DNA of 64,000 nucleotides from the NCBI GenBank assembly GCA_933228675.1, contig OW121742.1, positions 127,387,983 through 127,451,982 of the forward strand, written 5' to 3'. The stretch is from Stomorhina lunata. Lineage: Eukaryota; Arthropoda; Insecta; Diptera; Rhiniidae. The first letter of the stretch is position 1, and the number at the start of each line of letters is the position of its first letter. The translations under genes and the position numbers were made by a program. Shown piece after piece: positions 58,501 through 64,000 of the stretch. The notes under the pieces are model-generated. The model had not been told where the DNA came from. It made no database searches and worked only from the letters and a program-made list of their open reading frames with translations.

Positions 58501-60469
58501 AAACGGAATAAGACTTAATAATGACCATATTAAAACTATCCAAAACTATCCAAAGCCGTTGGACTGTGAAGGAGTAGAAAGATGCCTGGGACTTTTCTCA
58601 TATTTTAGGAGGTTTGTCCACGATTTTTCAAAAATTGCCAAGCCGTTAACAGACTTAAAGAGAAAGAAAAGCTTCACCTGGACCGACGAGTGTGAGGATG
58701 CTTTCCTAACGCTAAAGGATAGGCTTATTAACAGTCCTGTTCTCGCAGTTTATAATCCGCACTACGAGACAGAATTACACACTGATGCAAGTGCAAAGGG
58801 ATATGGTTCAGTACTATTACAAAAACAAAGTGATAATAAGTTCCACCCGATCGCATATTACTCGAAGTGCTCTACGGCATCTGAGTCCAGATACCATAGC
58901 TTCGAGTTAGAAACAATGGCAATTATTTATGCATTAAAGCGATTTAGAGTATACTTGGAAGGCATTTCATTTACAATAGTCACTGATTGCAACTCTTTAG
59001 CTTTAACATTGAATAGGAAACTGATAAATCCAAGAATAGCCAGATGGGCATTAGAGTTAGAAAACTATAACTACACAGTTAGGCATCGTAAAGGTGACCT
59101 TATGCCTCACGTTGACGCTTTGAGTCGTATAGCGGCAGTGGTTGATGGAAGTGATATGGATGTTATTATACAAATAGCACAAACGAGAGATAGCAAAATT
59201 CAAGGTTTTAAAGCCAAGTTAGAAACAGGAAATTTGGAGGGGTACTTAATGGAAAACGGACTTATTTTTAGGTTAGCAACGAATGGTAGAAAGCAGTTGT
59301 ATGTTCCGGCAGAGTTAGAGGAGAACATAATAAGATTAGTTCATGAGAAATATGGACATGTTGGAATAGGAAAGTGCATGAACCAAATTCAAAAATGTTA
59401 CTGGTTCCCAGATATGAAAGATAAAATAAACAAGTTCATAAGAAATTGTCTTAAATGCATTTTTAATTCGGCTCCGCAGAGGAAGAATGAGAGGAACCTA
59501 TATAACATAGATAAGAAACCAGTCCCATTTGATACACTTCACATTGACCATTTTGGTCCTTTACCGTCGATAAAGTCGAAAAGAAAACATATATTAGTTG
59601 TAGTAGACGCTTTTACAAAATTTACCAAACTGTATGCTGTAAATACACCAGGAACAAAAGAAGTTTGTTGTGCATTAAAGAGATACTTTGAAAGCTATAG
59701 TAGACCACGTCGGATAATAAGTGATAGGGGGTCATGCTTCACATCAAACGAATTTAACTTATTTTTGTCCGAAAGGAATATTGTTCACGTGAAAACTTCT
59801 GTAGCATCTCCTCAGTCGAACGGCCAAGTGGAAAGGATAAATAGAGACTTGAGAGCTATGTTGGCAAAACTTGCCGAACCAATAGAACATTCGGACTGGG
59901 TTGATAAATTGAGTAGGATAGAGTTTGCTATGAATAACACCATACAACGAGCGACAGGGTATTCTCCAAGTGAAATGTTGTTTGGTGTAGAGCAGAGGGG
60001 AGATATAATTGACGAATTCACAGAGCAATTAGTTGAAAACTATATAGAAGAAGGAGCAAGCAACTTAGCGTTAATTAGGGAAAACGCCTTAAAAAATATA
60101 CAGAAGTCACAAAAAGATAATTTAAAATACTTTAATGAGCATCATGTGCCAGCCAGAACTTTTAAGGTAGGCGATTTAGTAGTACTAAAGAATGTTGATA
60201 CGTCTCCAGGATTGAATAAAAAGTTGATTCCAAAATATCGTGGCCCTTATATTATCCAGAAACAATTGGGCAACGACCGCTATGAAATATCAGACATCGA
60301 AAATTGTCAAATAAGTCAAATGCCCTATAGGGGTGTAGTAGACTCTAGTCGCCTGAAAAAATGGATGGAACAGAACAACTGCAATAATGGGGGAAGCCCT
60401 GACGATAGCAACACTTACGAGTACGAAGATTACGAGTTTTTAGAGGAGGATTTTTTGGGAGAAGAGTGA
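55520..60469 (+). CDS. gag-pol: Gag-Pol fusion polyprotein
   Basis: 1649 residues from ATG 55520. Order: SAP-like N-terminus (about 1-37, L-R-P-G-R-Q-H-L-I-K-A-L); Ala/Pro/Thr-rich linker with repeated V-P-S-V/V-P-A-A-T to about 200; a coiled coil (about 229-256); capsid-like Gag (about 270-430); two CCHC zinc knuckles at 460 and 483; protease D-T-G-S at 542; a weakly conserved spacer to about 780; RT with V-D-Y-R near 843 and Y-L-D-D near 941; RNase H H-T-D-A-S near 1087; integrase HHCC about 1274-1313, catalytic D near 1342, D near 1402 and E 35 later; G-P-Y near 1575. All catalytic residues are present. No frameshift is needed, so Gag and Pol would be made in equal amounts unless processed. 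The first 640 bases are visibly GC-richer than pol. Confidence 0.95.
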   Translation: MDLRPGRQHLIKALTDSGVEFPESATLTQLRSLYAVAIAGKDDASENDDAASSSNSLKKAAIEEANGTQSGTELFENFSPDAKEPGAITPAATTRDAILSAAMLSNAILADGKTPPTTFRSIMPSISVPSVNLPAATMPPTTVTFSTAPAVKVPSVTVPAATSTVPSAIFAAALMSGVNVPVGNEASTSPLPPTQPTNTCTHFVNKPAGFPTNNVPTENQSLPQVAAGFAEEEQLKRLQLQFEILKLQQQIRALEGGGTMVSTRRIDLMELDAAVPLFSGDDPYDVVKWLTVFDDYTSTCGYSNKEKCVAIRRRLAGTAKQHVMNLGLVGYDELRESLYTVFKRSVTRQEIYRQLRARSLKPNESCLSYLVSMQAIAAQMEIDEQELVDLVIDGIPDRSTDIARLYGARSIKELISRMDSYEQRRQARMGAMKTASYSKEKTVNNNNGMPSEVNVAEIRCYNCSEFGHFQSKCPKPKRPPNSCFICAEVGHFRRDCPKKKGVIAGIRRADAEEDVGAFRMVSVAFVKGGKRTKITNFLSLFDTGSPISCVKKSLVPFALEESRMLTPYRGVGKNIISSFGQVECEVFYKNKIIKHTLIILPDDEAVVPVLIGRDLLAKLNLRLCQIKLKYNKIDLNKINLKSKGKPKEKVISALVSLELYRVSNDIAGVPSSNENNIGNDGLPTKNIYETKNIKGNSNEVVPIVSGEEGAVYGYERLGVFGSNEEFGELLNVVCVVEDEETIDIDCSLDQSDSLRLRSVVVNNYLEKVKSVLKPSDYCMRMTLSNDVPLFCGPRRLSYREKCEVKNKLDELLRAGIIRPSDSPYASPIVLVKKKNGDLRMCVDYRSINRVTLKDNYPMPLIEDCLDYFGNKNYFSTLDMKNGFHQIPMHEDSIKYTAFVTPLGQFEYCYMPFGLKNAGAVFQRYINKTLREFIDAGKIVVYLDDVSIATETFEEHLEVLADVLRVLRQNGLELNLEKCKFAYKELDYLGYRVNRNGIRLNNDHIKTIQNYPKPLDCEGVERCLGLFSYFRRFVHDFSKIAKPLTDLKRKKSFTWTDECEDAFLTLKDRLINSPVLAVYNPHYETELHTDASAKGYGSVLLQKQSDNKFHPIAYYSKCSTASESRYHSFELETMAIIYALKRFRVYLEGISFTIVTDCNSLALTLNRKLINPRIARWALELENYNYTVRHRKGDLMPHVDALSRIAAVVDGSDMDVIIQIAQTRDSKIQGFKAKLETGNLEGYLMENGLIFRLATNGRKQLYVPAELEENIIRLVHEKYGHVGIGKCMNQIQKCYWFPDMKDKINKFIRNCLKCIFNSAPQRKNERNLYNIDKKPVPFDTLHIDHFGPLPSIKSKRKHILVVVDAFTKFTKLYAVNTPGTKEVCCALKRYFESYSRPRRIISDRGSCFTSNEFNLFLSERNIVHVKTSVASPQSNGQVERINRDLRAMLAKLAEPIEHSDWVDKLSRIEFAMNNTIQRATGYSPSEMLFGVEQRGDIIDEFTEQLVENYIEEGASNLALIRENALKNIQKSQKDNLKYFNEHHVPARTFKVGDLVVLKNVDTSPGLNKKLIPKYRGPYIIQKQLGNDRYEISDIENCQISQMPYRGVVDSSRLKKWMEQNNCNNGGSPDDSNTYEYEDYEFLEEDFLGEE

Positions 60470-60472
60470 CAA

Positions 60473-60482
60473 TCGGGGGCGA
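60473..60482 (+). other. Possible polypurine tract
   Basis: CGGGGGCGA just after the stop is the only G-rich tract before the 3' LTR, but it is 23 bases short of the LTR, an unusual position. Confidence 0.35.
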
Positions 60483-60505
60483 TTGTATGTCAGGTCGGCC
60501 GAAAT

Positions 60506-60695
60506 TGTAGTGGTCTTTGATATGGCAACACTCCAAACCCAGAAATTCCAACTATGATTACTTCTAAATACAACCCTATGTAAAATATTATGGCGATACT
60601 TTTTAATTTCCGCGTCTGAGCACTTTACTTTATATTTGATACAGCTTTGTGAAACATCGTGCTAAATAAAGAAAAGAATAAATTTACATACTACA
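60506..60695 (+). repeat. 3' LTR of single-ORF Gypsy element
   Basis: 190 bp, same as 55265-55454; followed by ATAT. Confidence 0.95.
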
Positions 60696-60699
60696 ATAT

Positions 60700-61165
60700 C
60701 AAACATTTTTCTATAGAACATTTTCTTGTCAAAAATTTTTCTGTAGAAATTTTTTTTTAAAGAAATTAATATTTAGTTGAACCAGAATTTATGTTGATGG
60801 TCGTGGGTTCGAGTCGGGCTTAGGTTCATATCATAAATTATTATTTTTATAAAAAATTTTTCTATACAAAATTTTTTTATTAAAAATTTTTCTATAGAAA
60901 ATTTCTATAGACAATTTTTTTAGCAAACATTTTTCTATAGAAAATTTTTTTAGCAAACATTTTTCTATAGAAAATTTTTTTAGCAAACATTTTTCTATAG
61001 AAATTTTTCTTATAAAAAATTTTTCCATAGAAAATTTTTTTATCAAAAAATTTTTCTATAGAAAATTTTTTTTTATTAAAAAAATTTTCCATACAAAATT
61101 TTCTTAGAGAAATCTTCTACAGAAAATATTTTATCCAAAATTTTTCTATAGAAATTTTTTTAATA
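60700..61165 (+). repeat. AT minisatellite (TTTTTTTAGCAAACATTTTTCTATAGAAAA type)
   Basis: About 14 units continuing the array interrupted by the LTR element; three consecutive near-identical TTAGCAAACATTTTTCTATA units at 60915-61005. A non-array insert at 60760-60830 contains GGTTCGAGTC (60806-60815). Confidence 0.9.
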
Positions 61166-61311
61166 CAAAAAATCATGGCTCCTAATGGAAATAGCCTAAA
61201 TTTCACCTTAAATATACTTAAATGCCAACAAATGATAGTTGCTATGGCAACTAAATTTAGCATACCACAATGGCACACAGGCCATTGTTACAATCGATTC
61301 TCATTTAGTTA
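61166..61311 (+). repeat. Old dispersed repeat flanking the DNA transposon (left part)
   Basis: Contains CTATGGCAACTAAATTTAGCA and resumes beyond the transposon at 62399 with ACGACTAAATTTAGAAAC and ATCGGTCCATATTTAATC, wording similar to family R. The DNA transposon sits inside it. Confidence 0.5.
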
Positions 61312-61313
61312 TA

Positions 61314-62396
61314 CAGTGCCAGCTCGCTAATCCGAAGGTATGTAGTCCGAATTATCCAGTAATCCGAATTGAATTTATGACGTATTGAAAGCTCTATAGT
61401 CCGCATTGGTTGCAAGCTCGCTAATCCGAATTGCATATTTTTTCAATTTTTCTGTTTTTCTTTTTTATTGTCTTTTGTGTTTTTGTTCCGAATTGAATTT
61501 ATGACGTATTGCAAGCTCTATAGTCCGCATTGGTTGCAAGCTCCCTAATCCGAAAAAAAGATCTCTTGTGTGAATTGGTGAGCTCTGAAGCCGACAATCC
61601 AGATATTTTTTGAAACAATTCAATTTAAAAGACGCTTGTGAATTGCTTAAACTATCTTGGGATAAGGTGCAAAATTCTTCCATAAAGTCTTGTTGGAAGC
61701 ATATTCATTCTCAGAGGTGGTCTTCAGAGGATAACATTCCACTTTCGTTGTTACAACGAGAATTGCTTGAGAATTATCGTTTTGAAGAAACAGAAGAATT
61801 TCGCACAATAACAAACTTATTTCACCGCAATAATGACGTGCGAATTTCTGAAAATGAAATTCTTAACTGGATCATCAACTCTGACAATATTTCTTGTACG
61901 AGTAGCAGTAAAGGGTCAGACACCGAAAATATGGAGTCAGAGCCTACTACTATGAAACACGTTAAAAATCGTGAAGCTGTGCAGGCCTTAAATACTGCAA
62001 TAGATTGGGCAAAAGAACGTGGTATGAACACAGATTACATATTGATGCTAAAAGAATTGCGCAACAAGGCTTTGGAAGCATGTGCTCTAAAAGAGAAGGA
62101 AACCTACATCACAAATTATGTACATGTATGTATGTTAAAACAACATGTGTATATTATAAATTCAATTCGGATTACTTCGTATTAACAAGCTGGCATTGTA
62201 ATATGTAGAAAAATCATATAATTTGTTCATTCTTTAATAATAAAATAAAATCAGTTTGTTTTGAAATCTGGCTTGTGTTTTATTTTCGAATATATTGAAT
62301 TAAAACAAATAAAAACAACACATTCGGTAATCCGAATATCTCGCTAATCCGAATCAGGGCCTGCAATCATTAATTCGGATTAGCGAGCTGGCACTG
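61314..62396 (+). mobile_element. Pogo/Tigger-like DNA transposon, internally deleted
   Basis: 1083 bp with perfect 23-bp inverted ends starting CAGTGCCAGCTCGCTAATCC at 61314-61336 and 62374-62396, flanked by TA at 61312-61313 and 62397-62398, the target used by Tc1/mariner/pogo elements. A segment of about 65 bp with GACGTATTG, CTATAGTCCGCATTGGTTGC and CTAATCCGAA is duplicated (about 61370 and 61490). It contains only the C-terminal end of a transposase, so it depends on an autonomous relative. Confidence 0.9.
61610..62185 (+). pseudogene. C-terminal remnant of pogo/Tigger (jerky-like) transposase
   Basis: An open frame of about 191 codons without an ATG at its 5' end (TTG at 61610). The start F-N-L-K-D-A-C-E-L-L-K-L-S-W-D and S-I-K-S-C-W-K resemble the segment after the DDE domain in Tigger/jerky proteins (F-x-L-K-D...W...S...N-x-W). 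Later A-V-Q-A-L-N-T-A-I-D-W-A-K-E-R-G is the C-terminal helix seen in jerky-like proteins. The CENP-B DNA-binding region and the DDE catalytic domain are absent. The frame is intact, but without those domains the product could not catalyse transposition. Confidence 0.75.
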
Positions 62397-62398
62397 TA

Positions 62399-62900
62399 TC
62401 TCCCATATAACCGCGCCCCTCGAATCACATTAATACTGATAAATTAAATACAATTATACCTATGACGACTAAATTTAGAAACTAGAAGTTTTATGCAAAT
62501 TTTATAGGAATCGGTCCATATTTAATCTAAAATTTCACAAACGCCAGTTAAAAGCTATTAAATAGCAAACTATGACAGCTATGGCCACCATATTTCACAT
62601 AAATAAGAGTTATATAAATACCAGACAATGAATAAAATTGTGTGATGATCGGTCAACATTTGGTACATACCCTTTTATATACCCTTTTTATATCTACAAT
62701 CAAAAAGATGTGGAGCTTCATTCAGTACATTAAGAAATAAGATAACTATCAATAAATATTAAGTCTAGACTTTATATACGGTGGATGTATTAGAAACTCC
62801 TAACAAAATATATGGATCCACCGTATCACCATTAACTTGTTTCGCCTAACTATTTAGCACAATGAAAAGTATTTGATAGGTTATTAATGTAAAACTATAC
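62399..62900 (+). repeat. Old dispersed repeat flanking the DNA transposon (right part)
   Basis: ATCGGTCCATATTTAATC and GATCGGTCAACATTTGGTAC resemble the ATCGGTCCATATTTGACC blocks of family R. Very degenerate. Confidence 0.45.
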
Positions 62901-62924
62901 CCGCCCCGAAAATATCAATGTATT

Positions 62925-63160
62925 GGTGATTTTACAAATCAAGAGACTAAGAGCAAGTAAAAATTTTTTTGTACTCTTTTCCATGTGTTTTGTTGTTGCA
63001 AATTCTATAATAAAGCGACAAGAACCTCATTCATTGGCTGCTGTCATAAAAATGAGTATTTTTCGTATTTTAGTTTGTTATTTCGTTTCGGTTCGTCTTG
63101 GGTATCTGAAAGTGACGATTGGTGCTCGGCCCCTAGGAGCTAACTTGCCTATCATGGCTA
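62925..63160 (+). repeat. Dispersed repeat family G, copy 2
   Basis: Matches 20045-20285 over its length, including TGTTTTGTTGTTGCAAATTC and GCTCGGCCCCTAGGAGCTAA. Confidence 0.8.
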
Positions 63161-63422
63161 GTTCAAATATTTTACCAACAATACCAACTAGCGTAACAAA
63201 TTTTTTCAAATTTGGTCCACATTTTAAATTTAATACAACATGATGGTGGGTATATAACATTCGGCACAACCGAATCGAGATCGTAATATTAATACAACGT
63301 TTTCTAGTCATGATGAAGGGGTCCATGCCCTCTACTCGGAATACGATGAGTATTGTTTTTCTCTTAAGATTAATGTAACGCTTAATAGCGCTGAATGGGA
63401 GGAGTCGTAAAGAAGTGAATCA

Positions 63423-63486
63423 GAAGAGGACTAATATGATGTCGAAGACCCTGTAGAAGGTCTTCGACATCATATTTCTCCTCTTC
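63423..63486 (+). other. Strong hairpin, pre-miRNA-sized
   Basis: 17-bp perfect stem (63434-63450 with 63459-63475, ATATGATGTCGAAGACC) closing an 8-base loop. Then a symmetric 3x3 internal loop and an outer 8-bp stem (63423-63430 with 63479-63486). Expression unknown. Confidence 0.6.
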
Positions 63487-63574
63487 CAGTTTTCATATAT
63501 AGAGTTCTCTGACAAGATTGGTCCCGGTTTATACTTCAAGATAAGACTTAATAATATAATAATGAAAGTCCCGT

Positions 63575-63725
63575 AAAAAAAGAGAGTGTACCGTTTTTAC
63601 TCTAATTCTAAAACAACTAATGGAGACGATTATCCAATGAAAGAAAGCTAAGACACACACACGTGCTCATGACATGTATGTTTGTTTGAGGGTTTATGTG
63701 TTTTTCGTTGTTATTTATTCACTAT
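63575..63725 (+). repeat. Dispersed repeat family H, copy 3
   Basis: Matches the reverse complement of 34655-34800: AAACAACTAATGGAGACGA, CACACACACGTGCTCATGAC, GTATGTTTGTTTG, TTTATGTGTTTTTCGTTG. Confidence 0.8.
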
Positions 63726-63814
63726 CATTTCACCTTTGGCAGAAAAATTAAATGTAAATGGAGTGCAATATCTTTATATTAAAGGGTCTTTGCTTCAAGT
63801 TATTTGTAATATTG

Positions 63815-64000
63815 TTAGCCACAATGAGACATCTCTAACAAGATCAGTGCTGGATTGGCTTTCGAGTGATCTTCATTGTTCTGGAAGAAGTCTCGAAATA
63901 CTTCTCTTAAACTTTTCGGATATAATTCTTTTTCAGACACAACAAAATTCGATATAACAGTTTCAGAAATTGTAGCCAGAGGTACTGACATCTTTAAAGG
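63815..64000 (-). CDS. Partial ORF running off the window edge, unknown
   Basis: The - strand frame is open from the window end to a TAA at 63815, 61 codons, with M-S-V-P-L-A-T-I-S-E-T-V and L-R-E-V-F-R-D-F-F-Q-N-N-E. Its composition is more protein-like than the neighbours. It could be the 3' end of a host exon or of a transposon ORF; no family recognised. Confidence 0.3.
   Translation of the reverse strand, partial: PLKMSVPLATISETVISNFVVSEKELYPKSLREVFRDFFQNNEDHSKANPALILLEMSHCG

Larger units (their letters stand above)
55265..60695 (+). mobile_element. Complete Ty3/Gypsy LTR retrotransposon with single gag-pol ORF
   Basis: 5431 bp with two 190-bp LTRs that read as identical (TGTAGTGG...TACTACA), flanked by ATAT at 55261-55264 and 60696-60699. 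Removing the element and one ATAT restores a normal array unit, supporting the boundaries. One ORF encodes Gag and Pol; no env. RT and RNase H motifs (F-T-I-V-T-D-C-N-S-L, R-I-A-R-W) resemble the mdg3/micropia group (inference). Recent and probably intact. Confidence 0.95.

Overview
The window looks like nuclear DNA of a higher (calyptrate) fly such as a blow fly or house fly. It is very AT-rich, packed with transposable elements and AT minisatellites, and carries one recognisable host gene. That gene is an orthologue of the Drosophila pro-apoptotic gene grim (CDS 46053-46568, + strand). Its protein begins with the IAP-binding motif A-I-A-Y and carries a GH3/Trp-block helix. Around it I can see a candidate TATA/Inr promoter, a short uORF, a palindromic E2F consensus, and a 3' UTR with a strong miR-2-family target followed by AATAAA. 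No reaper, hid or sickle open reading frame was recognised, so most of the 64 kb is the gene-poor intergenic DNA expected around RHG genes.

Layout. 1-2.4 kb: degenerate Jockey-like and CR1-group LINE relics and a dispersed repeat (family R). 2.4-9.3 kb: a complete, apparently young Ty3/Gypsy (412/mdg1-like) LTR retrotransposon with identical 418-bp LTRs, inserted into the CR1-group LINE relic with an ATAG target duplication. It has a small leader ORF, gag, a textbook -1 frameshift signal, and pol. 10.3-12.3 kb: two foldback/MITE-like elements. 13.3-14.8 kb: a nearly perfect 12-bp satellite. 16.6-17.1 kb: an 18-bp minisatellite. 21.5-34.7 kb: very long AT minisatellite arrays of about 30-bp units, one of them interrupted by a 5'-truncated LINE with an intact reverse transcriptase ORF on the - strand. 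37.6-38.6 kb: a second relic of the CR1-group LINE. 40.1-43.3 kb: two further arrays of the same 12-bp satellite in opposite orientation. 43.3-44.6 kb: another AT array.

45.7-46.9 kb: the grim transcription unit. 47.6-48.8 kb: a tandem repeat of about 347 bp. 48.8-51.3 kb: mariner transposase relics. 52.1-53.2 kb: further copies of dispersed repeats. 55.3-60.7 kb: a second complete young Gypsy-type retrotransposon with 190-bp identical LTRs, one gag-pol ORF of 1649 residues and ATAT target duplications. 61.3-62.4 kb: an internally deleted pogo/Tigger-like DNA transposon that keeps only the C-terminal part of its transposase. 62.9-64 kb: dispersed repeats, a strong hairpin, and a partial - strand ORF running off the edge.

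The genes do not form a pathway. Grim is the host function; nearly everything else is mobile DNA and its debris. Both LTR elements have intact ORFs and identical LTRs, so they are recent insertions and may be polymorphic. Family assignments are from motif reading only; no database search was possible.
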